This document shows positions 49,134 to 59,560 of a stretch of DNA of 64,000 nt, piece by piece. Both the position numbers and the translations under genes were made by a program. Origin of the DNA: Paracoccaceae bacterium (lineage in GTDB: Bacteria > Pseudomonadota > Alphaproteobacteria > Rhodobacterales > Rhodobacteraceae); contig JAIOYF010000005.1 in the NCBI GenBank assembly GCA_021741245.1, positions 226,572-290,571 of the forward strand, read 5' to 3'. The notes below the pieces were generated by a model. That model was not told the origin of the DNA and made no database searches. It saw nothing but the letters and a program-made list of their open reading frames with translations. Positions within the stretch are counted from its first letter, which is position 1. Each line of letters opens with the position of its first letter.

Positions 49134-50117
49134 TTGAAAAACGTTCTGGTGACGGGCGGGGCCGGTTATATCGGCTCACATGCATGCAAGGCCTTGGCAC
49201 AGGCTGGCTATACCCCGATTGCCTTTGACAATCTGGCCACCGGTTGGGCGCAGGCGGTGAAGTTCGGTCCTTTTTTCAAGGGTGATCTGATGGATGCGGC
49301 GGCGGTCGATGCTGCCTTTGCGCAGTATAAACCCATCGCGATCTTGCATTTTGCAGCCCTGTCACTTGTCGGTGAAAGCATGGCCGACCCGGGGCTTTAC
49401 TGGCGTGTCAATATTGGTGGTGCCCTCAATCTTCTTGAGGCGGCTGCGCGGCATGGGTGCCGGAACGTCATCTTTTCCTCGACCTGTGCGACCTACGGCG
49501 ATCAAGACGGCGTGGTTTTGCACGAAGAGACCCGCCAACAGCCTATCAACGCCTATGGGGCCTCGAAACGCGCGATTGAAGAGATGCTGTCAAACTTTGG
49601 TGCAGCCCATGGCCTGAACCATGTGATCTTTCGCTATTTCAATGTGGCGGGGGCCGATCCTGATGGGGATCTGGGGGAACAGCACCGGCCTGAAACCCAT
49701 CTTATTCCGCTGATGCTTGATGCGGTCGCAGGTCGGCGGCCCGCGTTGACCGTTTTTGGATCAGACTACCCGACACGGGATGGAACTTGCGTGCGCGACT
49801 ACGTGCATGTGACCGATCTTGTCGCGGCCCATGTGCTGGGTCTGCAATGGTTGCTTGATGGCAAGGGCGATGCGGTGTTTTGCTTGGGCAGCGGCCGTGG
49901 CTTTTCCGTGCGTGAGGTGATCGAGTATTCGCGACAGGTCACGAACCGGGATGTGCCCATCATCGAGGGCGGGCGTCGGCCCGGCGATGCGGCCAGTCTG
50001 GTCTCGGGAAGCGAACGCGCGATGACAGAGCTTGGCTGGCAACCCGCGCATTCGTCGATGGCTGACATGATCAGGGATGCGTGGAACTGGTCCCAGAAAC
50101 CGGGCTATACCGAGTAA
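49134..50117 (+). CDS. galE: UDP-glucose 4-epimerase
   Basis: 327 aa from TTG 49134, placing MKNVLVTGGAGYIGSHACKAL at the start, with GTGAGG upstream; GTG 49110 in frame would add eight residues. Extended SDR: NAD-binding GGAGYIGS, then SSTCATYG and the catalytic YGASK, FRYFNVAGADPDGDLGE, and RDGTCVRDYVHVTDL. Interconverts UDP-glucose and UDP-galactose for surface polysaccharide. Convergent with the rml operon. Confidence 0.94.
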   Translation: MKNVLVTGGAGYIGSHACKALAQAGYTPIAFDNLATGWAQAVKFGPFFKGDLMDAAAVDAAFAQYKPIAILHFAALSLVGESMADPGLYWRVNIGGALNLLEAAARHGCRNVIFSSTCATYGDQDGVVLHEETRQQPINAYGASKRAIEEMLSNFGAAHGLNHVIFRYFNVAGADPDGDLGEQHRPETHLIPLMLDAVAGRRPALTVFGSDYPTRDGTCVRDYVHVTDLVAAHVLGLQWLLDGKGDAVFCLGSGRGFSVREVIEYSRQVTNRDVPIIEGGRRPGDAASLVSGSERAMTELGWQPAHSSMADMIRDAWNWSQKPGYTE

Positions 50118-50153
50118 AGCACGCCAGTTCCCAAAAGCGGGATTGCATTGCCA

Positions 50154-51035
50154 TCAGAGCGTTTTGCTCAGGTCCAGCAGATAGGCGCCATAATCATTCT
50201 TGCTGAATTTCGTCGCATGGGATGACAGGTCAGACTGGCTGATCCACTGGTTGCGAAAGGCGATTTCATCGGGGCTGCCGACCTGCAACCCTTGCCGCAA
50301 CTGGAGGGTGCGGACAAAATTGCTGGCGTCCAAAAGACTGCCATGCGTGCCCGTATCCAGCCACGCAAAGCCGCGGCCCATCTTTTCAACGCTCAAACTG
50401 CCTTCGGCCAGATACATTTCCAGCAGATCGGTGATCTCCAACTCTCCGCGGGGCGAGGGTTTGACCTTCGCTGCCAAGTCCGGGGCCCGGCCATCCAAAA
50501 AATAGAGCCCGGTAACCGCATAATTTGATGGCGGCACTTTGGGCTTTTCGACGATCATCGTGGCCCTTCCGGCATCATCAAAGGCCACCACGCCATAGCG
50601 TTCCGGGTCCGCCACGCGATAGCCAAATACCGTGCCACCTTGTGCACGGGCATCTGCTGCGGCCAGCATTTCCGGCAGACCATGGCCGAAAAAGATATTG
50701 TCCCCCAGAACAAGCGTTGACGGCGCACCATCCAGAAAGTCCGCCGCCAGCAGATAGGCCTGTGCCAGACCATCGGGGGAGGGTTGGATGATATAGCTGA
50801 AGGACACGCCCCATTGGCTGCCATCGCCCAAAAGGCGCTGAAACTGGCTTTGATCGTCGGGAGTGGTGATAATCGCGATTTCCCGGATTCCCGTCAGCAT
50901 AAGGGCCGAAAGCGGGTAATAAATCATCGGTTTGTCATAGATCGGCAGCAATTGCTTTGAGACGCCCATGGTGATCGGCCAAAGCCGTGTTCCAGAGCCA
51001 CCTGCCAAAATTATGCCCTTGCGCGGCTTGATCAT
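50154..51035 (-). CDS. rmlA: Glucose-1-phosphate thymidylyltransferase
   Basis: 293 aa from ATG 51035 ([18 protein letters not shown]); the long upstream frame is a shadow of rmlD. Nucleotidyltransferase signature [32 protein letters not shown] and [18 protein letters not shown]. Makes dTDP-glucose from dTTP and glucose 1-phosphate, the first step to dTDP-L-rhamnose. Last gene of rmlC-B-D-A, with 4-bp overlap with rmlD. Confidence 0.96.
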   Translation of the reverse strand: MIKPRKGIILAGGSGTRLWPITMGVSKQLLPIYDKPMIYYPLSALMLTGIREIAIITTPDDQSQFQRLLGDGSQWGVSFSYIIQPSPDGLAQAYLLAADFLDGAPSTLVLGDNIFFGHGLPEMLAAADARAQGGTVFGYRVADPERYGVVAFDDAGRATMIVEKPKVPPSNYAVTGLYFLDGRAPDLAAKVKPSPRGELEITDLLEMYLAEGSLSVEKMGRGFAWLDTGTHGSLLDASNFVRTLQLRQGLQVGSPDEIAFRNQWISQSDLSSHATKFSKNDYGAYLLDLSKTL

Positions 51036-51898
51036 GATCTTACGCTCTCCAATTCCGTCAGCATTTGCGTCAGGGCAGGTTTCCATAGGGGGCGCGAAAT
51101 TCCAAATGTGCTTTGTGTGGCACTGCACTCCAGTCGCGAATTTTGGGGCCGCTTTGCCGGGGTTGGAAAGGCCGATGTCGGGATATCCACGACTTGGATC
51201 GCACGGTTGGACAGGGCAAAAATCTGACGTGCGAAATCCGCCCAAGAAAGATCAGGCGTGCCCGAAAAGTGGTAGGTTCCTGATTTTGCAGGGTCCTCGC
51301 GCAGCTGGGTTGCCATGGTCAGGCAGGCATCCGCAATCGCACTTGCAGGCGTTGGTCCCCCGACCTGATCGCTAACAATCGTCAGGCGGTCACGGGTTTC
51401 AGACAGCCGCAGCATGGTCTTTACGAAATTATTCCCCAGTGCGGAAAAGACCCAACTTGTCCGCAGGATCGCATGGATTGCCCCAGAGTTGCGCACTTCG
51501 GCCTCACCCACGGCCTTGGACCGTCCATACGCGCCCAAGGGGGCAATCGCGCTATTGGTGGGGAAGGGCGTGTCCCCCGTGCCGTCAAAGACATAATCAG
51601 TTGAAATATGGAGAAACGGGATCGCGAGTTCCGCGCAGGCGCGTGCCATCGCCCCGGGGGCCGCGCCATTCACCAAAGTTGCGGTCGCCTCGTCGCTTTC
51701 GGCCTTATCGACGGCGGTATAGGCGGCGGCATTGATCACCGCATCCGGCCGTGCATGCAAGATCGCCTCGGCACAGGCGGCAGGCTGGGTCAGGTCCGCG
51801 CTGTCGCGTCCCAGAAATGTGGCTTCCATTCCGGGGGGCAGCCTGCGCTGAAGTTCGCGCGCCACCTGTCCGGTTTTGCCAAAGACAAGCAGTTTCAT
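51032..51898 (-). CDS. rmlD: dTDP-4-dehydrorhamnose reductase
   Basis: 288 aa from ATG 51898 ([20 protein letters not shown]). NADPH-binding [20 protein letters not shown], and catalytic YGRSKAVGE. Reduces dTDP-4-keto-L-rhamnose, the last step to dTDP-L-rhamnose. ATGA overlaps on both sides (51895-51898 with rmlB, 51032-51035 with rmlA). Confidence 0.95.
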   Translation of the reverse strand: MKLLVFGKTGQVARELQRRLPPGMEATFLGRDSADLTQPAACAEAILHARPDAVINAAAYTAVDKAESDEATATLVNGAAPGAMARACAELAIPFLHISTDYVFDGTGDTPFPTNSAIAPLGAYGRSKAVGEAEVRNSGAIHAILRTSWVFSALGNNFVKTMLRLSETRDRLTIVSDQVGGPTPASAIADACLTMATQLREDPAKSGTYHFSGTPDLSWADFARQIFALSNRAIQVVDIPTSAFPTPAKRPQNSRLECSATQSTFGISRPLWKPALTQMLTELESVRS

Positions 51899-52935
51899 GC
51901 CTTGACCCCAAGCCGTTTTCCCACACCTTGGCGTTCCAACAGCGGTTGCCACCACGCCTCATTGTCCAGATACCAGCGCACGGTCTGGCGAAGCCCTTGT
52001 TCAAGGGTAACAGAGGGGCGCCAGCCCAGTTCCGCCCGGATGCGTTGCGGATCAATTGCATAACGCGCGTCATGACCGGGACGATCCGTCACAAAAGTAA
52101 TCAGGCGATCATGCGGCGCGCCTTGAGGGCGCATTTCATCAAGCAGGCCGCAGATGGTGCGCACAATGTCGATGTTGCGGGCCTCATTCTCGCCGCCAAT
52201 GTTATAGCTGCGGCCAACGGTGCCTTTTTCGACCACGGTCAGCAGGGCATCGGCGTGATCCTCGACATAAAGCCAATCACGCACATTCTCGCCCGCGCCG
52301 TAAACCGGAATGGGCCGGCCATGAAGGGCGTTCAGGATCACGACCGGGATCAGCTTTTCAGGAAAGTGATAGGGGCCGTAATTGTTCGAACAGTTGGTCA
52401 GAACGACCGGCAGGCCATAGGTTTCATGCCATGCGCGCACCAGATGGTCCGACGCGGCCTTGCTGGCCGAATAGGGGCTGCGCGGATCATAGGATGTGGT
52501 TTCGGTGAATTGCCCCGTTTCGCCAAGCGATCCGAACACCTCATCGGTTGAGATGTGGTGGAACCGAAACGACGCGGGTTTTCCCTGTTCCACCCAATAG
52601 GCGCGGGCGGCCTCCAGCATGTTGAACGTGCCCGTTATGTTGGTTTCGATAAAGTCGCCGGGACCATCGATGGAACGGTCGACATGGCTTTCGGCGGCAA
52701 GATGCATAACAACATCAGGCCGATGCGTGGTAAAGATACGGTTCAGGGCGGCCCGGTCGCGGATATCAGCCTGTTCGAAACTGTAAAGATTTGATGTCGC
52801 CACCGAGGCCACATTTTCCGCACAGGCGGCATAGGTCATCGCATCAAGGTTCACGACCTCATGCCCGCGCGACACCGCAAGACGAACGACGGCAGAACCG
52901 ATAAACCCAGCCCCGCCGGTAACCAGCAGCTTCAT
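51895..52935 (-). CDS. rmlB: dTDP-glucose 4,6-dehydratase
   Basis: 346 aa. Extended [38 protein letters not shown], the catalytic [15 protein letters not shown], and [20 protein letters not shown]. Converts dTDP-glucose to dTDP-4-keto-6-deoxyglucose. Overlaps rmlC and rmlD by 4 bp each. Confidence 0.96.
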   Translation of the reverse strand: MKLLVTGGAGFIGSAVVRLAVSRGHEVVNLDAMTYAACAENVASVATSNLYSFEQADIRDRAALNRIFTTHRPDVVMHLAAESHVDRSIDGPGDFIETNITGTFNMLEAARAYWVEQGKPASFRFHHISTDEVFGSLGETGQFTETTSYDPRSPYSASKAASDHLVRAWHETYGLPVVLTNCSNNYGPYHFPEKLIPVVILNALHGRPIPVYGAGENVRDWLYVEDHADALLTVVEKGTVGRSYNIGGENEARNIDIVRTICGLLDEMRPQGAPHDRLITFVTDRPGHDARYAIDPQRIRAELGWRPSVTLEQGLRQTVRWYLDNEAWWQPLLERQGVGKRLGVKA

Positions 52936-53501
52936 GCCTCAGACTCCCAGACGAACGGCGATCTTGCTTGCGCGACAAAGGGCGCAACCTCATCCTTAGC
53001 CGACAAATGTGGCACAACTCCGTCCAGACCCCAGTCAATCGCAAGATCGGGATCGTTCCAGCGAATGTTTCCGTCGCATTCCGGGGCATAGCGGTCGGTG
53101 CATTTGTATTGCACCTCTGTCTCGTCCTCCAAGGTCAGAAAGCCGTGCAAGTACCCCTTTGGCACAAGAAGTTGTCGACCATTTTTCGCGCTAAGCTCCA
53201 CCCCGACCCATTTGCCGAAATTGGGGGAGCCGACGCGATAATCGACCGCAACATCCAAAATTGAGCCACGGGTGCAGCGCACCAGTTTGTCTTGGGCATG
53301 GGGAGGCGATTGATAGTGCAGGCCACGCAACGTGCCCTTTTGCGCCGAATAGGAGTGGTTGTCCTGCACATAGGTCAGATCGAACCCGGCATCCGCCATC
53401 CGGCCCGCCGTCCAAGTCTCGCTGAACCATCCACGGGCGTCCCCAAAGCGTTTGGGAGTAAACATGAAAACACCCGGCAGGGCGGTCATTTCAATTTGCA
53501 T
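52932..53501 (-). CDS. rmlC: dTDP-4-dehydrorhamnose 3,5-epimerase
   Basis: 189 aa, a cupin-fold epimerase: [28 protein letters not shown] with the catalytic histidine, and [24 protein letters not shown]. First gene of rmlC-rmlB-rmlD-rmlA, all linked by ATGA overlaps, so a single tightly coupled operon for dTDP-L-rhamnose. Confidence 0.95.
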   Translation of the reverse strand: MQIEMTALPGVFMFTPKRFGDARGWFSETWTAGRMADAGFDLTYVQDNHSYSAQKGTLRGLHYQSPPHAQDKLVRCTRGSILDVAVDYRVGSPNFGKWVGVELSAKNGRQLLVPKGYLHGFLTLEDETEVQYKCTDRYAPECDGNIRWNDPDLAIDWGLDGVVPHLSAKDEVAPFVAQARSPFVWESEA

Positions 53502-53856
53502 TTCGCTCTCAAGCTAAGACATTCAAAAGCAATTGTGCTAGCCCATAGCGCCAAATTTCACAACACTGATGACAAAGGCGGTAAGGAATTCTGATGGATA
53601 GTGGGTTGGGCAATGTTCGGGTGGTTTCGAAACCGAACAGGCTGGTTCCCGAAAAGTCAGTCTGACAGCGAAAGGGTCGGCTGCCCGGCAAGATCAGCAC
53701 GATAGCCTTTGCCCGCGTCGCAGCAAGGGGCCAAACCGTCCGGTGGAGGGGTGTTCGGGCCAGATCAGTCGCGGTGGTCGCAACAGGCTTGGCGGGGTTG
53801 ACGAAACGTAGGGTCAAATTACCTGCACAGCCTTGGCCTGAACTGGAAGGATCGTC
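53502..53856. other. Divergent intergenic region with a palindromic hairpin
   Basis: No gene seen. Contains the perfect 12-bp palindrome GGTTTCGAAACC (53623-53634) nested in GTTCGG...CCGAAC arms (53615-53638); it probably serves the rml operon or the gene at 53857. Confidence 0.45.
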
Positions 53857-54222
53857 GTGGCATACGGATATCTCGCCTTGGCAGCGATCATCGTCATGAC
53901 GCTGACCAAAGGTAATCGTCTGTTGCGATCCATGGGCACGGCCATTGTTGCCGCAGGATTGGCGATGATCGCGCCATCGATTGTGTTGGCCAATTTTGAC
54001 GGCACCTTTGCCGGCCACGCCACCCGTGCGGCCGGTTTGGCGGGGTGGAGCCGAACCATGGTGAACATACCCGCGGCGCTTGGCTTTGTGGCGCTGCCGG
54101 TCTTGCTGTGGCACATGTGGGTGCAATTTCTATCTGATCATTCTGGGCATATCGGGGCCGTGGCGAAACACCACTTCCGGGACCGTCGGCCCGACGACCT
54201 GCGCAGGGGGGGGGCACCATGA
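53857..54222 (+). CDS. Small membrane protein, hypothetical
   Basis: 121 aa from GTG 53857. Two or three hydrophobic segments (YLALAAIIVMTLTKG; AIVAAGLAMIAPSIVLANF; AALGFVALPVLLWHMWVQFL) and a short basic tail. No recognised family. Ends within ATGA shared with the DUF427 gene. A run of nine G (54206-54214) lies in its last codons, so its C-terminus could vary by slippage. Confidence 0.65.
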   Translation: MAYGYLALAAIIVMTLTKGNRLLRSMGTAIVAAGLAMIAPSIVLANFDGTFAGHATRAAGLAGWSRTMVNIPAALGFVALPVLLWHMWVQFLSDHSGHIGAVAKHHFRDRRPDDLRRGGAP

Positions 54223-54692
54223 CCGATCTTATCCGTGAAAATGTCCAATCCTATCCCCGGCCTCCGGCATTGCAGCCCGTGCCGCAACGTATCGTCATCA
54301 CACTGGGAGGGCAGGTCATCGCGGACACAACTGCCGCGTTCCGGGTCTTGGAAACCCACCACGCGCCCACCTATTATCTGCCGCCCGGCGACGTGACGGC
54401 CATTCTGAAACCCGCCACGGGCAGCAGCCTGTGCGAGTGGAAGGGGGCCGCCCGCTATTATGACGTGGTGGGCGGGGGAGTGACTGCACGGCGCGCGGCA
54501 TGGGCCTATGACCGACCTACGGCGCGCTTTGCGCCGATTGCCGGGTATATCGCCTTTTATGCCTCTCTGATGGAGGCTTGCTTTGTTGCAAGTGAAAAGG
54601 TTGTGCCACAGCCCGGTGACTTCTACGGCGGCTGGGTCACTTCCAACCTTGATGGCATCCCAAAGGGCGCGCGTGGCACGGAACATTGGTAG
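54219..54692 (+). CDS. DUF427 domain protein
   Basis: 157 aa. DUF427 pattern: RIVITLGGQVIADTTAAFRVLETHHAPTYYLPPGDV, SLCEWKGAARYYDV, and FYASLMEACFVASEKVVPQPGDFYGGW. Small beta-rich domain of unknown function. Translationally coupled to the membrane protein; the nine-G tract lies just before its start and may act as part of the ribosome site. Confidence 0.85.
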   Translation: MTDLIRENVQSYPRPPALQPVPQRIVITLGGQVIADTTAAFRVLETHHAPTYYLPPGDVTAILKPATGSSLCEWKGAARYYDVVGGGVTARRAAWAYDRPTARFAPIAGYIAFYASLMEACFVASEKVVPQPGDFYGGWVTSNLDGIPKGARGTEHW

Positions 54693-54875
54693 CATCAGGA
54701 AAACCATCCCTGTGCCGCGACATGCCGGCATCTGAAATACGTCTTGGATTTGGAACCTGTGCCCTCTGGCGGGGCGTGGGACCCACGCTGGGTCTGGCCC
54801 AATCTTTGGCGCGGCGTTTTTAGCTGACCGGTAAGGCGGAGCAGGCCATCCCGATGGCCATTGTGAAAATTATAA

Positions 54876-54902
54876 GTGCATTTCAAGTTTACAACTCTGC
54901 AC
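54876..54902. promoter_or_regulatory. Candidate GntR operator upstream of the kinase
   Basis: Inverted repeat GTGCA-N17-TGCAC with an inner AGTT-TAC-AACT, in an AT-rich stretch 27 bp before the kinase start. A plausible site for the GntR regulator encoded directly downstream of the kinase. Confidence 0.4.
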
Positions 54903-54928
54903 CTAAAGTAGCTGAACATTCAGGATAA

Positions 54929-56005
54929 TTGGATCAGGTTTTGCCCTCCCCGCTCAAACTTGCCGTGATCGCAGATGATCTGACCGGGGCGTTGGACGCG
55001 GTTGTTCCTTTTGCGGACGCTGGTCTGCGTTCTGTGGTGGCGATATCGCCCGCCGATCTGCAAGCCGCGTTGGACCAAGGGCCCGAGGTGATCGGGGTTT
55101 CGACCAACAGCCGCGCGCTGCCGGGACCCGAGGCTGCAAAGATTGTGCAGACGGTCGCGCAGGTGCTGTGCGACGTGCCGCTGTGGTTCAAGAAAATCGA
55201 CTCGCGCCTGAAGGGCAACATCGCGGCCGAGGTTGCGGCTTTGCTGGGGGTGCGCCGCTTTGACCGGGCCTTGATCTGCCCGGCGATCCCACAAATGGGC
55301 CGAAGGGTCGTGGATGGTTGCCTGCAGGGCTTTGGCGTTGAGACACCGCTATGCGTGGGGCAGATGTTGTTCGATGTGGGATTGACGGTCGATGTCCCCG
55401 ATGTCGCCAGTGACGCCGATTTCGAGCGGATCTTGGGGGCGCTGTCACCCCGAACCCTGCTGGTGGGCGCGCGTGGCCTGTCAGCCGCAGTGGCACAGCG
55501 TTTAAGGCAGGGCGCTCCAACCCCTGTTGCACTGCCCTTGCCCCGGCCGATTGATTTCGTAATCGGCTCTCGGGATCCGATCACGCTTGCGCAGGTTGCC
55601 CATTTGCGCGCAAGCCAGCCCATGGCACGGTATGTCGCCGCGCCCAATGGTCATACCCTTGGTCAAGGTGAAGCGTCAGAGCTCCTGATCTTGCATGCAA
55701 CGTCGGGCCCAATGGTCGCAGACCCGGAAACGGTCACGCGCGCGCTTGCCAAGACCTATCTTGAGCACGCTTCGGCCAACCGCGCTTGCCTCGTGCTGAC
55801 AGGGGGCGAGACGGCAGCGGCGGTGCTGGAGGCTTTGGGTCTGGGTGTGTTAGAGGTCATAGGTGAGGCTTTGCCGGGACTGCCGCTTTGCCGGGCAGCA
55901 GGTCTTGAAAATTCCCCATATGAAAATTCCCCCTATATTGTTACAAAATCCGGCGGCTTCGGCGAGACCAAGACCTTGAGCCTTTTGGTCGGCATCCCCC
56001 AATGA
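54929..56005 (+). CDS. Four-carbon acid sugar kinase (DUF1537 family)
   Basis: 358 aa from TTG 54929. N-terminal KLAVIADDLTGALDAVVPFADAG and TNSRALPGPEA, KKIDSRLKGNIAAEV, and a C-terminal nucleotide-binding part with LTGGETAAAVLEALG and KSGGFGETKTL. The DUF1537 family phosphorylates threonate or erythronate, with PdxA2 as the next enzyme (published family knowledge); a pdxA lies 2 kb away facing it. Shorter than the 420 aa usual, mainly in the middle. Directly followed by its likely regulator. Confidence 0.85.
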   Translation: MDQVLPSPLKLAVIADDLTGALDAVVPFADAGLRSVVAISPADLQAALDQGPEVIGVSTNSRALPGPEAAKIVQTVAQVLCDVPLWFKKIDSRLKGNIAAEVAALLGVRRFDRALICPAIPQMGRRVVDGCLQGFGVETPLCVGQMLFDVGLTVDVPDVASDADFERILGALSPRTLLVGARGLSAAVAQRLRQGAPTPVALPLPRPIDFVIGSRDPITLAQVAHLRASQPMARYVAAPNGHTLGQGEASELLILHATSGPMVADPETVTRALAKTYLEHASANRACLVLTGGETAAAVLEALGLGVLEVIGEALPGLPLCRAAGLENSPYENSPYIVTKSGGFGETKTLSLLVGIPQ

Positions 56006-56755
56006 ATGCGAGACACTCTGTTGAACAATCTTGAATCCCCTCTGGCCGATCGTCCGAAGTCCTTTTTGTTGGCCGATGTGGTCTTTGACAGCATCCGCCG
56101 CGCCATAACCAATGGTGACTATGCCGAGGACGAGCGCCTGCCGGGGGAAAATGCCTTGGCGTCGCAATTTGATGTATCGCGCCCGGTGATCCGCTCGGCG
56201 CTCAAGCGGCTGCGCGACGAAGGCTTGGTCACCTCACGCCAAGGGTCGGGAAGCTTTGTCAGTGCTGCAGCGTTGTCAAAGCCGCTTGCCTTTCAACCGA
56301 TGGAAACCATTGCAGATTTGCAGCGCTGCTATGAGTTTCGCCTGACCATTGAACCGGCAGCGGCGGCTTTGGCGGCAAAGCGGCACAGCGCCGCCGATTT
56401 GGCCGAAATTGAAAAGCTGTGGCAGGTGATGCGCGACGCGACCGAACGGCGCAGCCACCGCGAGGATGCCGATTTCGCCTTTCATCTGGCGATCACGGCG
56501 GCGGCGAACAACCAGTATTTCGAAACCTCGTTGCGTGCGCTCAAGGACCATATCGCGGTGGGAATGAAGTTTCATGGCCTGTCCTTGCAAACCGTGCGCG
56601 GTGGCTTGGACCATGTTTTGCAAGAGCATGATGAGATTTACCGCGCCATCTCCCGGGGCGAGGCTGAAACGGCCCGTGCCGCGATGGCAGCACATGTCGG
56701 CGGATCGCGCGACCGCTTGTTTGAGGGGCGGCTTTTGGACCTGTCTTCGACCTGA
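56006..56755 (+). CDS. GntR/FadR-family regulator
   Basis: 249 aa. Winged-helix GntR domain (GDYAEDERLPGENALASQFDVSRPVIRSALKRLRDEG) and C-terminal FCD domain with the metal-binding pattern (EFRLTIEPAAAALA; FAFHLAITAAANN; LDHVLQEHDEIYRAI). Starts immediately after the kinase stop, so co-transcribed; likely senses a sugar acid and controls the C4-acid cluster. Confidence 0.9.
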   Translation: MRDTLLNNLESPLADRPKSFLLADVVFDSIRRAITNGDYAEDERLPGENALASQFDVSRPVIRSALKRLRDEGLVTSRQGSGSFVSAAALSKPLAFQPMETIADLQRCYEFRLTIEPAAAALAAKRHSAADLAEIEKLWQVMRDATERRSHREDADFAFHLAITAAANNQYFETSLRALKDHIAVGMKFHGLSLQTVRGGLDHVLQEHDEIYRAISRGEAETARAAMAAHVGGSRDRLFEGRLLDLSST

Positions 56756-56757
56756 GG

Positions 56758-57087
56758 TCAGAACGCCGAGGTGTAAATCGCCAGAACCTCCTCCTGCGAC
56801 ATATCGCTGGGATTGTTATCCATCAGGCGGCGAATGGCATGGGCCTCTTGCGCCCATGGGCGCAGATGCACCTCCGTTGCCCCCAAAGCCGCTAGGCGCA
56901 TTCCCACCACCAAAGCCCACAATCAGGTCTGGGTCTACTGCATGCGCGCCGCAATGACTGCCGCCGGATTGGCGGTATCCGGCTTTGGCTGCACGCCTGC
57001 CCAGTCCCCCACCTGGGCCGCGGTTCCCGCGCCAAATTCAAAGCAGCGCAGTTGGTGCAACCGGATGGGTTGGGCATAGGAGTTCAC
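56758..57087 (-). pseudogene. Iron-containing alcohol dehydrogenase, internally deleted
   Basis: Starts at GTG 57087 with AGGAGG upstream. The N-terminus (MNSYAQPIRLHQLRCFEFGAG, GDWAGVQPK) is followed by a stop. A second frame reads DPDLIVGFGGG, the family nucleotide-binding loop. A third gives an intact C-terminus (LRPWAQEAHAIRRLM, then NNPSDMSQEEVLAIY). About 250 of the usual 380 residues are missing between GGG and the C-terminus. Clearly dead. Last gene of the decaying operon. Confidence 0.85.
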
Positions 57088-57088
57088 C

Positions 57089-57999
57089 TCAGTCCTCCTG
57101 AACCGTTGCACCGATTGTCAAAAGTCTGGTCCGAAACTCGGCCCGCTCGGCCTCCGTCAGATCGACCAAAGGCGGGCGCATCCGGCTCCACCCTGCATCG
57201 CTCGTCAGATAGCGGATCATCCCCTTGATCGCGGGCAGTTGAACGTAGGCGTTCGATGTTCCGAAATGCCTCGATCCGCGCGTGTGCGGTGGCGACAGTC
57301 TCCGCCTGCGCAGGATCATTGGCCCCCCGATAAACCAAAGCCAGATCGCGCCCGACAAGGTTCGACGTCGCCGCGATACACCCCGCCCATCTTCATCAGG
57401 GGCAGCAGCAACGGGCCCGCCCCCGCCAGCATCGAAACCCCCGGAAAGTGGGCAATCATCGCTGCCATATCGTCTGGCTTTCCCGCGGAATCCTTGATCC
57501 CCGACACAGTCTGCGGGAAGGCCGCCCGCAGCCGTTCGATCAGGTCATGGCTGATGGCAATGCCAGACATCTGCGGGATGTGGTAAAGCACGGCCTGCAA
57601 CCGAGCATCGCCAATCGCCTCGATCGTGCGGACATAAGCGGCATACGAGCCACTCGTCGCTGACGCCTTTGCAATAGAACGGTGGCAATATCACGACGCG
57701 GGTGACACCTAGGGCCAAAGCTTGGCGCGTCAGATCGACCGTCTCGGGGATGTTCGCGACCCCTCGCCGCATCAGCCGATCGCTGCGCAAACCGCCCGCC
57801 AAGGCCGCCTCTAGCATCGCCTTACGCTCGGCGCTGGGGAAAGAGTTCGCCTCAACCGTCGTGCCCAGCAGTGCCACCCCATCGAAACCCTCGCTGATCA
57901 GCCAACGGCAATGCGCCGTGAACGCGGCCAGGTTGGGCGACAGGTCCGCCATAACCGCGTGGCTGCGGCGCAGTAAACGCCCGTGACAGGAAGGGTCAT
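57089..57999 (-). pseudogene. DapA-family aldolase broken by frameshifts
   Basis: Starts at ATG 57999 overlapping the pdxA stop. Pieces of a dihydrodipicolinate synthase-like protein can be chained across frames in order: [124 protein letters not shown]. Changes of frame occur near 57957, 57655, 57380 and 57262. The YH and IKDS regions hold the usual catalytic tyrosine and lysine. The order is complete, so single-base indels rather than deletion. Either a pseudogene or base-call errors; neighbours are also broken, favouring decay. Confidence 0.85.
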
Positions 58000-58952
58000 G
58001 CTTTCCCCTTTGGATGCGCTGCCAGCATTGCCGCATAGGCCAAAGCGTGATTGAGGTTGGTGTTATTGGCGATGCCTTTGCCCGCGATATCAAAAGCTGT
58101 GCCATGATCGACCGAGCAGCGGTCGATGGGCAGTTCGACCGACACATTGACCGCCGTATCAAACGCCACCAGCTTGATCGGGATATGGCCCTGATCGTGG
58201 TATTGCGCCACGACCAGATCAAAGGCCCCGTTATAAGCGCGGTGGTAGACGGTGTCGGCCGGGATCGGCCCCACGGCATTGATCCCCTCCGCCTGCGCTT
58301 GCGCGACGGCTGGGGCGATCTGGTCATCATCCTCATGCCCGAACAACCCGCCCTCACCGCAATGCGGGTTGATCCCCGCCACCGCAATCCGGGGCGCGGT
58401 GCCAAAGCGTGCGAAATGGGCGTGGCCCGCCCGAATGGTTGCCAGAATGCGCGGCGTCGCAGCCCGCGTGATGGCATCCTTGAGCGAGACATGGGTCGAG
58501 ACATGGATCACATTCAACCGCACTGACGCCAGCAGCATGAAACTGGACTTGCTGCCCGTCAGGCTGGCCAACATCCCCGTATGCCCATCATAATGATGCC
58601 CCGCCGCGTTCAGCGCCGCCTTGTTGATGGGCGCGGTCACGATGCAGGCAATCTGGCCCGCCTCTGCCTCGCGCACCGCCGCCTCGATAAAGCGGAAGCA
58701 GGCCTCGCCGCCGCGCGGGTCAAGCTGGCCAAAGGGGATGCGGGCACCAAGGATATCGGTGTGGTGGATGTTCAGGCTTGCGATGTCGATGCCAGTGTTC
58801 AGCACAGCCTCCGCCGCCGCCAGACAGTCCCGGTTGCCAAACACCCGATACCCGCGCCGAGTCTCTGGCGTCATTTGGGCCAAGGATTTCACGATGATTT
58901 CCGGGCCTACGCCCGCAGGCTCGCCCATTGTGATGCCGATAAGGGGGGTCAT
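57996..58952 (-). CDS. 4-phosphothreonate/erythronate dehydrogenase (PdxA/PdxA2 family)
   Basis: 318 aa, intact. PdxA family: [38 protein letters not shown] (metal histidine), [13 protein letters not shown], and [20 protein letters not shown] with the metal-binding HDQGH, then [12 protein letters not shown]. True PdxA works in pyridoxal phosphate synthesis; the DUF1537 kinase facing it suggests PdxA2, oxidative decarboxylation of a phosphorylated C4 acid to DHAP. Overlaps both neighbours by 4 bp. It is the only intact enzyme of its operon. Confidence 0.88.
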   Translation of the reverse strand: MTPLIGITMGEPAGVGPEIIVKSLAQMTPETRRGYRVFGNRDCLAAAEAVLNTGIDIASLNIHHTDILGARIPFGQLDPRGGEACFRFIEAAVREAEAGQIACIVTAPINKAALNAAGHHYDGHTGMLASLTGSKSSFMLLASVRLNVIHVSTHVSLKDAITRAATPRILATIRAGHAHFARFGTAPRIAVAGINPHCGEGGLFGHEDDDQIAPAVAQAQAEGINAVGPIPADTVYHRAYNGAFDLVVAQYHDQGHIPIKLVAFDTAVNVSVELPIDRCSVDHGTAFDIAGKGIANNTNLNHALAYAAMLAAHPKGKA

Positions 58953-59560
58953 GCGATGGCTTCCCAGTTGGAGGTTGTGGCCGAGGTGACGGCGTGACAG
59001 GCGACGTGATGGTCATGAACCACCTCACACACGATGAACCGGGGCTGGCAGGCAAGCGCCCGCACAATCGCCACCCTTTGCCGCTGTCCGCCTGACAGTT
59101 CATGCGGATGGGCCGTCATGCGTTCATTGGGGCTGGGAATACCGACCACGGCCAGCAATTCCTCGGCCCGCGCCAACGCGGCGGCCTTGGTGATGCCCTT
59201 TTGATAGATCAGCGCCTCGGCGATCTGGTCACCAATCGTCACTACCGGGTTCAGACTGGTCATCGGGTCATGAAAGATAAAGCCAATTTCGGACCCGCGC
59301 ACGCCGCGCAACTCACGCGCACTCATCTGCAACAGGTCGCTCCCGTCAAACTTGGCTGAACCACCCGAGGCCCAAATGCGGTTTGGCAACAACCCCACCA
59401 GCGACAGCATGGTCAGGCCTTCGCCACAGCCACTTTCCCCAACGTTGCCAAGGCTTTCGCCCTGCTCCAACGACAGGGTTATGCCATCCACCGCCCGCGC
59501 AGGGCCCTCGTCGCGGTCGATGTCGATGGTGAGGCTGGCAATCTCCCAAAATGCGGTCAT
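58949..59560 (-). pseudogene. Peptide-type ABC ATPase fragment, DppD start joined to a foreign tail
   Basis: 203 aa where about 320-330 is normal. Begins as DppD (MTAFWEIASLTIDID) with FHDPMTSLNPVVTIGDQ and signature LSGGQRQRVAIVRAL, but is cut before Walker B: after LACQPRF it runs into [15 protein letters not shown], which resembles the end of the partner ATPase DppF. Walker A reads GESGCGEGLT, with the essential lysine changed to glutamate. Deletion fused the two ATPase genes; the product cannot hydrolyse ATP normally. Confidence 0.8.

Noticed and set aside
53509..54126. 205-aa open frame on the minus strand opposite the small membrane protein
   Set aside because: Composition is typical of an antisense frame and the + strand pair 53857/54219 has the ATGA coupling and a DUF427 domain.
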